A stretch of DNA of 64,000 nucleotides, from contig NZ_CP163518.1 in the NCBI RefSeq assembly GCF_041080625.1, positions 8,301,501 through 8,365,500 on the forward strand, given 5' to 3'. How positions within the stretch are numbered: position 1 is the stretch's first letter; every line of letters starts with the position of its first letter. Below, in pieces: positions 53,630 to 62,417 of this stretch. Made by a program: the position numbers and the translations under genes. The notes beneath the pieces were generated by a model, which had not been told where the DNA came from, made no database searches, and worked only from the letters and a program-made list of their open reading frames with translations. This DNA is from Streptomyces sp. CG1. Its GTDB lineage: Bacteria > Actinomycetota > Actinomycetes > Streptomycetales > Streptomycetaceae.

Positions 53630-54621
53630 GGAGCCACCATGACGGGGTACGCCCCCCGTTACCCCGCGCCCCGCAGGAGTACCACGCCCATGATCTCCGA
53701 CCACCACCGCCTCAAGGGCAGTGGCGCCCAGCTCGACGCCACCGGCTCCGGCCTGCCCGGCCCCTTCAGCACCTGGCCCGCCGACGGCGACGAGGACCAA
53801 GAGTACGAGCACGCCGCCGACCGTGCGAGGGAGCCGAGGCACGCGTGACGACCGAGGACCGTGGCGCCGCCGGCCCGTAAACCGAGTGCGACGGACTGCC
53901 CGTCCCGCACCCCGACGACGACCGGCTCAGCGCCGGTTAGGCCTGCACGACGACGACCCTGGCGCCAGGAGAGGGCCAGAGCCGACAGCCACACGAGATC
54001 CGGCGAGGCCAGGAAGGAGCACCGTCTCATCGCTTCCAACGCGGTCAGCGCCCAAAGGTCACGCAACGGCTGCTGACGACGGCCCCTGTCACCGGGCGGA
54101 GGATGAAGGGGCCGTCACACGAGTCCCGGCGCAGCGGGCCGGTGGGAGACACGTGTCGCCCGTACCAACGCGCCCGGACGACCGAGAGTCACGCCGCAGA
54201 CGGCGTGACGGGGCTGACCGGGCGGCCGACGGCTCGGCGAGCCGAGTGATCGCGGCGTAAGACGGGGTGCACAGGGGCAGGACGTCGGTGACGTCGCCAG
54301 GGCCCTGGCCAAAGGATTCGGTGGGAGAGACAACTCACAGCAGGAGGCCCGGGTCGGCGGCCTCCGAGCTCTGGAGCGGGCATTGGTTCGTACGAACCCA
54401 GTGGTGCCGTCCGCCGGTCGCATCGCTGCGGGCACGGCGATGCCCGGCGCTCGAGAACCAATCGCGAGCACGGAGAAGGGCCGTGAGGGCCGGTCCTGGC
54501 CTACACGGCGGGATTGCAGACCGGACCGACCAGCAGAGGTTAGCGGGGCTGGGAACCCCTGGCATTCACCCGCCCGAAGAGGCCGAACCCGGAAAGGGCC
54601 GAGGTGGACGTGCCTCTGCCA
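53630..54621. other. About 1 kb with no convincing gene
   Basis: Short frames exist on both strands (for example 53639-53848 on + and 53659-54066 on -), but their compositions look like high-GC shadows, none has recognisable motifs, and stops are scattered. I read this as decayed DNA between the intron remnant and the conserved chromosome. 53591-53620 faintly resembles a tRNA 3' half. Confidence 0.5.
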
Positions 54622-54906
54622 TCACTCGTTGAAGTACCCATACTCGTCAGGGTTCTTCGCACGGTCCGCAGCCTGCGCACAAGCCTCGACGAACGCGACG
54701 GCCGCCTCGTCCGTCCTCCGGACCTGAGCCTCAACCTCCTGGCCAGGGCGTCGAGCGGTGTGCCATCGCACCGGCAGGTCCGTGTAGAGCTCGGTCTCGA
54801 ACTCCCAGGCTGGTACGGACCATTGTGCAGGGCGGTCGATGTTTAGCCGTTCGCCACTGGGCAGGAACACGGCGTGGGCGTGGTGCTCGATCCGGCGGCC
54901 GGGCAT
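54622..54906 (-). CDS. Small hypothetical protein
   Basis: 94 residues from the ATG at 54906 (MPGRRIEHHAHAVFLPSGERLNI...). The central part has regular alternation of charged and hydrophobic residues and ends KNPDEYGYFNE, which looks like genuine coding rather than a shadow frame. The frame stays open upstream to 55356, but that extension is Arg/Pro/Ser-rich and has no sign of being translated. No family recognised, no signal peptide or membrane segment. It is divergent from rsgA. Confidence 0.45.
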   Translation of the reverse strand: MPGRRIEHHAHAVFLPSGERLNIDRPAQWSVPAWEFETELYTDLPVRWHTARRPGQEVEAQVRRTDEAAVAFVEACAQAADRAKNPDEYGYFNE

Positions 54907-55257
54907 GCGATCTCGGATGGTCCGGATACCGACGGGCGGAAGATCGGCGGCGCATGGGGCTGCCGAGCCCGTCGTCCACCGGAGGCGGCTGGCCGTCTTC
55001 CTCGAGGAACGACGCGGGAAATTCTGTGGTGCCGCAGAGCCAGCCCCCTCTAAGGTGGGGCTTGCTCCTCGCGGTGGCCGCCGGCTGCCGCGGTCAGTCG
55101 TGTGGAGAACGGGAGGTGTGACCGATGGCTGTCTCTGTGATGGGTGCTGCCCGCATCCGGAAGTCCATCCATTCCACCTCCGTGGTCTCCGGCTGACCTC
55201 ACTCTTCTCCCGCGCCAGTGAGCGCGGTGCCGGGGCCACCCTTGTGAAGGGTTCCCC
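54907..55257. other. Intergenic region upstream of rsgA
   Basis: 350 bp between the small minus-strand gene and rsgA. Apart from a possible 23-codon leader ORF at 55125-55196, I see no convincing promoter or conserved element. Confidence 0.4.
55125..55196 (+). CDS. Possible 23-residue leader ORF before rsgA
   Basis: ATG at 55125 is preceded by GGGAGGTG at good spacing and encodes 23 residues beginning MAVSVMGAARIRKS, then TGA. The strong ribosome-binding site is the main evidence. It lies 61 bp upstream of the rsgA start and could be a leader peptide, or chance. Confidence 0.3.
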   Translation: MAVSVMGAARIRKSIHSTSVVSG

Positions 55258-56421
55258 TTGTCTTTCTCTTCTTCCGCGGGTTCGTCCTCGTTTTCCTCGC
55301 ATCCTCTCGTGCCGTACGGTTGGGACGAGGGCTGGGAAGCGGAGTTCGTTCCGCATGCCGAGCAGGGTCTACTGCCCGGTCGTGTCGTACGTGTCGACCG
55401 CGGTCAGTGCGACGTCGTCACCCCGGTCGGCATCGTCCGTGCCGACACCGAGTTCGTTGTCCCCCGCGACCCGATGAAGGTGGTGTGCACGGGGGACTGG
55501 GTCGCCGTCGACCCCGAAGGCAGTGACCCGCGGTACGTGCGGACGCTGCTGCCACGGCGTACCGCCTTCGTGCGCTCGACGTCGTCCAAGCGTTCCGACG
55601 GCCAGGTGCTGGCCACTAACATCGATCACGTCGTCATCTGTGTGTCGCTCGCGGGCGAACTGGACCTCGGGCGGATCGAGCGGTTCCTGGCCTTGGCCAT
55701 GTCCTGTTCGAGTGGTGAGGCGCTGCTGCATAAGTCGGCGCTCTCCTGGGAGTCCGGTGCCCAGCCCGTCGTCGCCCTCACCAAGGCCGACCTCGTGCCG
55801 GACCCGGTCACCCGTGGCCACCTGGTCCAGGACGTCGAGACGAGCGCGCCCGGGGTGCCCGTGCTCACCATCAGTGCCCTGCACGGCGACGGGCTCGACG
55901 TCCTCCTCGCGCTCGTCGGCTCCGGTACGACCGTGCTGCTCGGCCAGTCCGGCGCGGGCAAGTCCACTCTGGCCAACGCCGTCGCCGGCGCGGACATCAT
56001 GGACGTACAGGCCGCGCGGGACGTCGACGGCAAGGGGCGGCACACCACGACGACGCGGAATCTGCTCGCCCTTCCCTCGGGTGGGGTCCTGATCGACACC
56101 CCTGGGCTGCGGGGTGTCGGGCTGTACGACGCCGAGAGCGGGGTCGGCCAGGTGTTCTCCGAGATCGAGGAACTGGCCGAGCGGTGCCGTTTCCACGACT
56201 GCGCGCACGACAGCGAGCCGGACTGTGCGGTGCGCTCCGCCGTGGAGAACGGGGAGCTTGCGGTGCGGCGCCTGGAGAGTTACCGGAAGCTGGTGCGCGA
56301 GAACCAGTGGATCGTCGCCAAGACCGATGCGCGGGTCCGTGCGGAGCTTCGGCGGGACTGGAAGCGCAAGGGCGCCGCCGGGAGGGCCGCGATGGAGTTC
56401 AAGCGAGGGCGTCTTCAGTAG
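55258..56421 (+). CDS. rsgA: Ribosome small-subunit-dependent GTPase RsgA
   Basis: 387-residue circularly permuted GTPase that assists late 30S assembly. Order: N-terminal OB-fold (GLLPGRVVRVDRGQCDVVT), then G4 TKADLVP near residue 175, G5 SALHGDG, G1 P-loop GQSGAGKST near 235, the threonine-rich switch (GRHTTTTRN), G3 DTPGLRG near 285, and a C-terminal zinc module CRFHDCAHDSEPDC near 315-330. The permuted G4-G5-G1-G3 order is diagnostic. A TTG start at 55258 is chosen because AAGGG lies about 8 bases upstream and the Ser-rich N-terminus is common in Streptomyces homologues. A conserved housekeeping gene, it marks the return to core chromosome right of the cluster. Confidence 0.95.
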   Translation: MSFSSSAGSSSFSSHPLVPYGWDEGWEAEFVPHAEQGLLPGRVVRVDRGQCDVVTPVGIVRADTEFVVPRDPMKVVCTGDWVAVDPEGSDPRYVRTLLPRRTAFVRSTSSKRSDGQVLATNIDHVVICVSLAGELDLGRIERFLALAMSCSSGEALLHKSALSWESGAQPVVALTKADLVPDPVTRGHLVQDVETSAPGVPVLTISALHGDGLDVLLALVGSGTTVLLGQSGAGKSTLANAVAGADIMDVQAARDVDGKGRHTTTTRNLLALPSGGVLIDTPGLRGVGLYDAESGVGQVFSEIEELAERCRFHDCAHDSEPDCAVRSAVENGELAVRRLESYRKLVRENQWIVAKTDARVRAELRRDWKRKGAAGRAAMEFKRGRLQ

Positions 56422-56490
56422 AAGCGCGGGTCAGCTCCACGTCCGATTTCCGCTAGCCGGCAGCTTCGGCCGGGCCTCACACTGGAACAT

Positions 56491-57906
56491 GTGATGGACG
56501 AAGACACCAGGTACGAGGCGGTGCGGAGCCGGGACGGGCGGTTTGACGGGGTGTTCTTCTTCGCCGTCGAGACGACCGGGATCTACTGCCGGCCGAGCTG
56601 CCCGGCGGTGACGCCGAAGCGGCACAACGTGCGGTTCTTCGCGACGGCCGCCGCCGCGCAGGGCTCCGGGTTCCGGGCCTGCCGGCGGTGCCGGCCGGAC
56701 GCCGTGCCGGGGTCGGCGGAGTGGAACGTGCGGGCGGACGCCGTCGGACGGGCCATGCGGCTGATCGCCGACGGCGTCGTGGACCGCGAGGGCGTGGCCG
56801 GGCTCGCCGCGCGGCTCGGCTACAGCGCCCGGCAGGTCCAGCGGCAGCTGACCGCGGAACTCGGCGCCGGGCCCGTGGCGCTCGCCCGGGCCCAGCGGGC
56901 GCACACCGCGCGGGTGCTGCTGCAGACCACCCAGCTGCCGGTCACCGAGATCGCGTTCGCGTCCGGGTTCGCCAGCGTGCGGCAGTTCAACGACACCGTC
57001 CGGGAGGTGTACGCCTCCACCCCCACCGAGCTGCGGGGCGCCGCACCCGGCGGCCGGGCTGCCACCCGCGGGCGTGCGGCACGGCGGGCCGCCCCGGGCG
57101 CAGGGATACCGCTGCGGCTCGCCTACCGCGGCCCGTACCAGGCCGCCGCCGTCTTCGACCAGCTCGCGGAGGAGGCCGTAGCCGGTGTCGAGGAGGTGTC
57201 GGGCACGCCCGGCGGCCGTACCTACCGGCGCACGCTCCGGCTGCCGTACGGCACCGGAATCGTCGCCGTCGAGGAGCGGACGCGGACCGTGCGGAGCGCT
57301 GCCGGCACCCGTCCGGGCGGCTGGCTCGACGCGCGGCTGCACCTGACCGACCCCAGGGACCTCACCACGGCGGTGCAGCGGCTGCGGCGCCTGTTCGACC
57401 TCGACGCGGACCCGTACGCCGTGGACGAGCGGCTCGGTGCCGACCCACGGCTCGGACCGCTGGTCGCCGCCCGGCCCGGACTGCGCTCGCCCGGCGCCGT
57501 GGACCCGCTGGAGCCCGCCGTCCGCGCCCTGGTCGGCAGGGAGGGTGCGGAGGAACTGGTGCGCCGGTGCGGCAAGGTGCTCGACGCGCCCTGCGGCAGC
57601 CTCACCCGTCTCTTCCCCGAGTCCGCCGCCCTCGCCGAGGCCGGGCCGCACGGTCCGCTGGGCGCGCTGGCCGCCGCCCTCGCCGACGGCACCGTACGGC
57701 TGGACCCGGGCGTCGACCGCGACGACGCGCAGGAAGCCCTGCTCGCGCTGCCCGGCATGGACCCGGCCACCGTCGCCGCCGTACGCGTGCGCGCCCTCGG
57801 CGATCCGGACGTCGCACCGCCCGGCGCTGAGGTGCCCGACGGCTGGCGGCCCTGGCGCTCGTACGCCGTCCAGCATCTGCGCGTGGCAGGGGAGTGGAAC
57901 CGATGA
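56491..57906 (+). CDS. alkA: Ada-type regulator fused to AlkA DNA glycosylase
   Basis: 471 residues. N-terminal Ada zinc domain with Cys33 and Cys37 (YCRPSC) and a CRRC pair near 64-67, which senses methyl phosphotriesters by self-methylation. AraC-type HTH about 80-165 (LAARLGYSARQVQRQL, then FASGFASVRQFNDTVREVY). AlkA-like 3-methyladenine glycosylase from about 175 to the end, with the helix-hairpin-helix LLALPGMDPATVAAVRVRALGDPD and its catalytic Asp region. It both activates the adaptive response and excises alkylated bases. Its stop overlaps the ogt start by 4 bp, forming a two-gene alkylation-repair operon. Start GTG 56491 or the next-codon ATG 56494. Confidence 0.93.
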   Translation: MMDEDTRYEAVRSRDGRFDGVFFFAVETTGIYCRPSCPAVTPKRHNVRFFATAAAAQGSGFRACRRCRPDAVPGSAEWNVRADAVGRAMRLIADGVVDREGVAGLAARLGYSARQVQRQLTAELGAGPVALARAQRAHTARVLLQTTQLPVTEIAFASGFASVRQFNDTVREVYASTPTELRGAAPGGRAATRGRAARRAAPGAGIPLRLAYRGPYQAAAVFDQLAEEAVAGVEEVSGTPGGRTYRRTLRLPYGTGIVAVEERTRTVRSAAGTRPGGWLDARLHLTDPRDLTTAVQRLRRLFDLDADPYAVDERLGADPRLGPLVAARPGLRSPGAVDPLEPAVRALVGREGAEELVRRCGKVLDAPCGSLTRLFPESAALAEAGPHGPLGALAAALADGTVRLDPGVDRDDAQEALLALPGMDPATVAAVRVRALGDPDVAPPGAEVPDGWRPWRSYAVQHLRVAGEWNR

Positions 57907-58427
57907 CGACCATGTACTGGACCCAACTGGACGCCCCCGTAGGGCAGTTGCTGCTCACCGCCGACGCGGACGGGGCGCTCACCTCGCTGTCCGTGCCCGG
58001 ACAGAAGGGCGGGCGGACCGTGGAGGGCGTGGAGGAGGGGTGGCGGTACGACGGTGGGCCGTTCCGCGCCGCCGCGGAGCAGCTCGCTGCCTACTTCGCC
58101 GGTGAACTCAAGGGATTCCAGCTGCCGTTGAGCCCTGACGGCACCGATTTCCGGCAGCGGGTGTGGGCGGCGCTGGACGAGGTGCCCTACGGCGCCACCG
58201 TGACGTACGGACAGGTCGCCGCGCGGATCGGCGCATCCCGTGCGGCGGTTCGCGCCGTGGGCGGTGCGATCGGCGCCAACCCCCTGCTGATCGTGCGTCC
58301 TTGCCATCGGGTCATCGGTGCGGACGGGTCGATGACCGGGTATGCGGGCGGAGTTGAGCGGAAGGTGTGGCTGCTGACCCTGGAGGGCGCGCTCGCCGCC
58401 CAGCGCCCCGTTGACGGTCGGTCTTGA
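57903..58427 (+). CDS. ogt: Methylated-DNA--protein-cysteine methyltransferase
   Basis: 174 residues; removes O6-methyl groups from guanine by transfer to its own Cys. Active-site PCHRVIGADG near residue 137 and the DNA-binding helix VPYGATVTYGQVAARIG near 95-112 are both present. ATG at 57903 overlaps the Ada-AlkA stop (ATGA), so translation is coupled; an upstream in-frame GTG at 57894 is less likely. Just after the stop is a small tandem duplication of gacggtcggtct. Confidence 0.95.
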   Translation: MTTMYWTQLDAPVGQLLLTADADGALTSLSVPGQKGGRTVEGVEEGWRYDGGPFRAAAEQLAAYFAGELKGFQLPLSPDGTDFRQRVWAALDEVPYGATVTYGQVAARIGASRAAVRAVGGAIGANPLLIVRPCHRVIGADGSMTGYAGGVERKVWLLTLEGALAAQRPVDGRS

Positions 58428-58435
58428 CGGTCGGT

Positions 58436-58860
58436 CTAGGGGGTGTCCACGGGCCGGTCCCGGAAGATCCTTTCCAGCTGGTAGGTGCGGACGGCGGTGG
58501 CGGAGTCCGCGTCGCGCTGGCCGACCAGGACGCCGGTGCCCAGCGCCGCGGACATGGCCAGCAGCCCGACCGCCTCGGCGGCGGCGTCCACCCCGGGGCA
58601 CAGCAGCCCGGCGTCCGCCGCCTGCCGCAGCAGACCGGTCACAGTGGCCTCGGCGGCGTCGGGGTCCTCGATGAACGGCTGGGCGGCGAGGGCTTCGTCG
58701 GTCACGGAGAGGACGGCCTACGCGGTGTAGAGGTGGTGGAAGACCCGGCTCTCCTCGTCGACCGGCAGGGCCGCCGCCAGCAGCGCCTCGATCACCGCCC
58801 GCGGCCCGGGCTCGGCACCGGCCGCGCGGACCCGGGCGCTGAGCGCTCCGCTGCGACCCT
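58436..58860 (-). pseudogene. TetR-type regulator C-terminal domain, broken
   Basis: The 3' part reads VTDEALAAQPFIEDPDAAEATVTGLL to the stop at 58436. Upstream in the same frame is EAVIEALLAAALPVDEES..VFHHLYTA followed by an in-frame TAG near 58718-58720, where a sense codon (probably Tyr) is expected. Beyond about 58860 the frame is lost in a G-run (near 58890) and no HTH domain is found. This is the ligand-binding half of a TetR-family repressor inactivated by a stop and a 5' deletion or frameshift. Confidence 0.65.
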
Positions 58861-59080
58861 CCCCGGCCGTCCTCGAGCGCCCGGCCGCGGGGGGGGGCGG
58901 ATGCGTTCACCTCGTCGCCGGCGTGCGGGCCCAAGTCGCGGGAGCCGAGGGGGCCGTGACGCCGGACAGCCCGTTCCCTGTTGCGCCGAGCGGGTGGACC
59001 GCGGGCGAAGGTGCGGTGGCACGGACCGGACCTGTGGCACGGTCTGCTCCGACGAGCCATGGGGAAGGGCGGGTGCGGAG

Positions 59081-60343
59081 ATGGCCGAGGCCAGACGGGT
59101 CCTCGCGGTGCTGCTGCTGGCGCTGGTGCCGGGTACGACCACGCAGACTGTCGCGGAGCCGGCGCCGTTGCCGTGGACCGGGAGCTGGGAGACCGCACCG
59201 TCGGGCACCGCCTCCGCACTGCCCGGTGCCGCCGTCCGCAACGTCGTCCACCTCAGCGTCGGCGGCACGGCCGTGCGCATCCGGCTCAGCAACCGTTTCG
59301 GTACCGCGCCCCTGCACCTCGGCGCGGTCACCGTCGCGCTGCGCGCGTCCGGTCCGAACGCCGTGACCGGCAGCCTGCACACCGCCACCTTCCAGGGGGC
59401 CGCGTCCGTGACCGTCCCGGCCGGCCGGGACACGGTCAGCGACCCGGTGCCGCTGTCCGTCCCGGCCGCCGCCGACCTCCTCGTCACCGTGTACACCCCC
59501 CGCGACGACGGCCCCGCGACCTTCCACCAGACCGCCCTGCAGACCAGCTACGTCGCCCCGGCCGGGGCGGCCCGGGCCGCCGACGAGGACGGCGCCGCCT
59601 ACACCGGCGCCATCAGCCGCTGGTACTACGTCAGCGGTGTCGACGTCCTGGGTGACGCCACGGGCAGCATCGTCGCGTTCGGTGACTCCCTCACCGACGG
59701 AAACGGCTCCACCCCCGACACCAACCACCGCTGGCCCGACCGGCTCGCCGAACAGGTCCGCGCGGCCCGGCTCGGCGTCCTCAACGCCGGGATCTCCGGA
59801 AACCGTCTGCTGCACGACGGCATCGGACCGAACGCCCTCGCCCGCCTGGCCGCCGACGCCCTGGACCGGGCCGGAGTACGGGTCCTGGTCGTCCTCGAGG
59901 GCATCAACGACATCAAGGGCACGCCGACCGCCGCTGACGTCACCGCCTACGCCGACGCCTACCGCGCCCTCGTCGCCCGCGCCCACGCCCGGGGCATCCG
60001 GGTCGTCGGCGTCACGCTCACCCCGTACCGCGGCTTCTCCGCCTACACGGACGCCCGCGAGACGGTACGGCAGCGGGTGAACGCGTTCATCCGCACCGGC
60101 GGGGCCTTCGACGCGGTCGCCGACGCCGACGCCGCCCTGCGCGACCCGACCGACCCGGCCCGCATCCTGCCCGCCTACGACCCCGGCGACCACCTGCACT
60201 TCAATGACACGGGCATGGCAAAGCTGGCCGACACGGTGCGCCGCACACTCGCGGTGATGGCAAGTCTTGAGGCGGCGGCGGGTGTTGGCGCGACGGGGGG
60301 CCATGCGGCGACGGAGGGTGCCGCCGCGACGGTCGGCCGGTGA
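59081..60343 (+). CDS. Secreted SGNH/GDSL-type esterase
   Basis: 420 residues. N-terminal signal peptide (MAEARRVLAVLLLALVPGTTTQ, cleavage probably around residues 22-28). An N-terminal beta-rich region 30-190, then an SGNH hydrolase domain: block I FGDSLTDGNGS with the nucleophile Ser near 212, NAGISGNRLL, block III GINDIKG near 285, and block V DHLHFND near 385 with Asp and His of the triad. An extracellular lipase/esterase or carbohydrate deacetylase is likely. The ATG at 59081 is chosen over the long open upstream frame because it alone gives a signal peptide and has CGGAG close before it. It converges with the DUF456 gene with a 4-bp gap. Confidence 0.88.
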   Translation: MAEARRVLAVLLLALVPGTTTQTVAEPAPLPWTGSWETAPSGTASALPGAAVRNVVHLSVGGTAVRIRLSNRFGTAPLHLGAVTVALRASGPNAVTGSLHTATFQGAASVTVPAGRDTVSDPVPLSVPAAADLLVTVYTPRDDGPATFHQTALQTSYVAPAGAARAADEDGAAYTGAISRWYYVSGVDVLGDATGSIVAFGDSLTDGNGSTPDTNHRWPDRLAEQVRAARLGVLNAGISGNRLLHDGIGPNALARLAADALDRAGVRVLVVLEGINDIKGTPTAADVTAYADAYRALVARAHARGIRVVGVTLTPYRGFSAYTDARETVRQRVNAFIRTGGAFDAVADADAALRDPTDPARILPAYDPGDHLHFNDTGMAKLADTVRRTLAVMASLEAAAGVGATGGHAATEGAAATVGR

Positions 60344-60347
60344 CGGC

Positions 60348-60830
60348 TCAGTTCCAGAGCACCGCTCCCAGCCAGCCCCCCGCGATCAGCAGGCAGGCGA
60401 ACAGTTCCGTCAGCACGCTGGAGCCGCCCGAGCGCATCGCCGTACGCAGGGCGGCCATCGCCTCGCCGTGCCGGCCGAGACGCAGCCGCTCGTGCAGATA
60501 GATCCCGGCCATGAACCCCGGCACCGCGCCGACCACCGGCAGCAGGACGAAGCCGAGGAACGCCCCCGCGCCCGCGTACACCCCCATCTCCGGTGTGGCG
60601 CCGCTCTGCCGTAGCCGGCGCGGCGGCAGCGCGGCGCGCACCGCCAGCGACAGCAGCAGGACCCCGGTGGCGCCCACCAGCAGCGCCCAGGCCAGAGGCC
60701 GCGGATCCGTCAGCGCCCACCACAGCACCGCGGCCCACACCAGCCACGACCCCGGCACCCCGGGCACCAGCACTCCGCACAGGCCGAGCACGACGACCAC
60801 ACCGACCAGCAGGAGCTCCCACACTCCCAT
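60348..60830 (-). CDS. DUF456 membrane protein
   Basis: 160 residues with about four hydrophobic segments: LLLVGVVVVLGLCGVLVPGVPGS, a second and third helix, and a glycine-rich GAFLGFVLLPVVGAVPGFMAGI hairpin typical of DUF456. Function is unknown in the family. It ends just after the convergent esterase gene; no partner is evident. Confidence 0.85.
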   Translation of the reverse strand: MGVWELLLVGVVVVLGLCGVLVPGVPGSWLVWAAVLWWALTDPRPLAWALLVGATGVLLLSLAVRAALPPRRLRQSGATPEMGVYAGAGAFLGFVLLPVVGAVPGFMAGIYLHERLRLGRHGEAMAALRTAMRSGGSSVLTELFACLLIAGGWLGAVLWN

Positions 60831-60881
60831 CTGCCCAGAGTGCCGGAGAAGCCGGCGAACGGCAGGCCCATGACGGGGGCG

Positions 60882-60922
60882 GATCAGCAGGGGGCGATCA
60901 GCAGGGTGGCGATCAGCAGGGG
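60882..60922. repeat. Three short direct repeats of gatcagcaggg
   Basis: Copies start at 60882, 60896 and 60911 in the gap between the DUF456 gene and the 3' end of the next minus-strand gene. Probably slippage; no function is apparent. Confidence 0.5.
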
Positions 60923-60941
60923 GCCACGAGGGCGTGCATGG

Positions 60942-61922
60942 CTATGGGCGGGTGACCCAGCCCCGCTCGTACGCGTGCCAGCCCAGCTGCAGCCGGGTCG
61001 TCACCCCGGCCAGTTCCATCAGGCGCCGTACCCGGCGCTGCACGGTTCTGAGGCCCAGATCGAGCTGCTTGGCCACGCTCGCGTCGGTCAGCCCGGCCAG
61101 CAGCAGCGACAGCACCTCCAGATCGGTGGCGTCCGGACCGTCCGGCTGTTCCTCGGCCACCCCCGCCGTGCCCAGCCGCAACGGCAGCGCCTCCCGCCAC
61201 ACCGACTCGAACAACCCGGCCAGCAGCTCCAGCAGCCCGCTGGCATGCACCACCAGCGCGGCCGGCTCCGCCGTGCGCGAGGTCAGCGGCACCATCGCCA
61301 GCGCACGGTCGGCGATCACCAGCTTCGTCGGCACCCGGTCCACCGCCCGCACCTGCTCGTCACGGTCCAGAGCCGCCGTCAGCTCGGTCAGCCCGTGCGG
61401 CAGGTCCAGCACCGCACGCTCCACCACCACCCGGTAGCGCACCCCGCGCCCGGCCGCCTGCTCCTCCGCCTCGTTCTCGATGCCGGACACGACCACCGGA
61501 TCGCCGGTCACCAGCGCGCACACCTCCTCGGCCGCCCCCAGCTGCAGCTGCAGAAAACGCTGGGCGACCGCCGAAGCACCGGTCACCACCTCCACCAGGT
61601 CGTGCACCGCCGGCTCGGCCGCGGCCGCCCGGTACTCCTCCGCGAGCAGCGCCGCCGTCAGCTCCGCCTTCTCCAGCTCGTGCCGCTGCTGGGTGAGCAG
61701 CGCGCCCAGCGCCACCCCGGGCGGCGCCGCCACCCAGCGGCCCGGCCGGGCCGGGGACTGGGCGGCGAGCCCGTGCCCCTCCAGCCGGCGCAGCGCCCGC
61801 TCGGCGTCCGGCTCGGCCAGCGCCAGGCGCCGCGCCAGATCGGACACATCGGCCGCGCCCACGGACACCAGCGCCCGGTACGCCGCCTCGTGCGTCTCGT
61901 CCAGCCCTATCGCTGCCAGCAT
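60942..61922 (-). CDS. TrmB/LuxR-type transcriptional regulator
   Basis: 326 residues. N-terminal TrmB-like winged helix (LDETHEAAYRALVSVGAADVSDLARRLAL) at 1-80, a coiled linker 80-110, a central domain, and a C-terminal LuxR-type HTH at about 262-320 (LEVLSLLLAGLTDASVAKQLDLGLRTVQRRVRRLMEL). Such two-HTH regulators are common in Streptomyces, often of unknown target. It is divergent from the PP2C-like gene with a 495-bp gap. It is too far from the PKS cluster, and on the far side of conserved genes, to be assumed its regulator. Confidence 0.85.
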   Translation of the reverse strand: MLAAIGLDETHEAAYRALVSVGAADVSDLARRLALAEPDAERALRRLEGHGLAAQSPARPGRWVAAPPGVALGALLTQQRHELEKAELTAALLAEEYRAAAAEPAVHDLVEVVTGASAVAQRFLQLQLGAAEEVCALVTGDPVVVSGIENEAEEQAAGRGVRYRVVVERAVLDLPHGLTELTAALDRDEQVRAVDRVPTKLVIADRALAMVPLTSRTAEPAALVVHASGLLELLAGLFESVWREALPLRLGTAGVAEEQPDGPDATDLEVLSLLLAGLTDASVAKQLDLGLRTVQRRVRRLMELAGVTTRLQLGWHAYERGWVTRP

Positions 61923-62417
61923 CGGCTACGTCCCTCCCCTGCGACGGGCCCGAGACCAGGCCCGAGAACACACCACCGACAAGCCCCCGCGACGGGCATG
62001 GCCTGGCGGAAACCGGCCACGGCGCAAACCCGCCGCGGAACATCATCGCCGTACCGGAGCGCAGTCTGCCAAGGTGGCAGCACCCCGGGACATGAGCGAT
62101 GTTCTCGATTCACAGCTGCGTCCCAGGAAACCAAGCCACAATCCGGCCATCCGACCGGGGCCCAGTCGCGGCCCGGTCGCCCGGTCCGTGGCCCGGCCCC
62201 GGACGTGTGCGAACCATGCGAAGGGGATTCGGGGCCGGGTCACTTCGGACGTCGCCGGGCGGTCCTCCCGTGGGGGGTGGGGCCGTCCGGCGACCATCTG
62301 CCACCCCTCGTACGACAGTTCACTCCCTCACCCGGGACGCCGTTCGAGGGGGCCGGGTGCGCCGGATTTTCCCGATGCCCCGTTTTCCTTCGGCCCGTGC
62401 GGTGGACAATTAGGGGC
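61923..62417. promoter_or_regulatory. 495-bp divergent intergenic region
   Basis: Separates the TrmB/LuxR regulator from the PP2C-like gene and must contain both promoters. It is C- and G-rich with many gggccc-type runs; I cannot single out a convincing promoter or operator. AGGGG lies only 2-5 bases before the ATG at 62418, unusually close. Confidence 0.35.

Noticed and set aside
53639..53848. Small + strand frame of 69 codons starting ATG at 53639
   Set aside because: No convincing ribosome-binding site or family. Overlapping frames on both strands are equally open, and composition is not coding-like.
54907..55356. Upstream extension of the small minus-strand gene to 244 codons
   Set aside because: The extension is Arg/Pro/Ser-rich, overlaps the rsgA 5' region antisense, and resembles a shadow frame.
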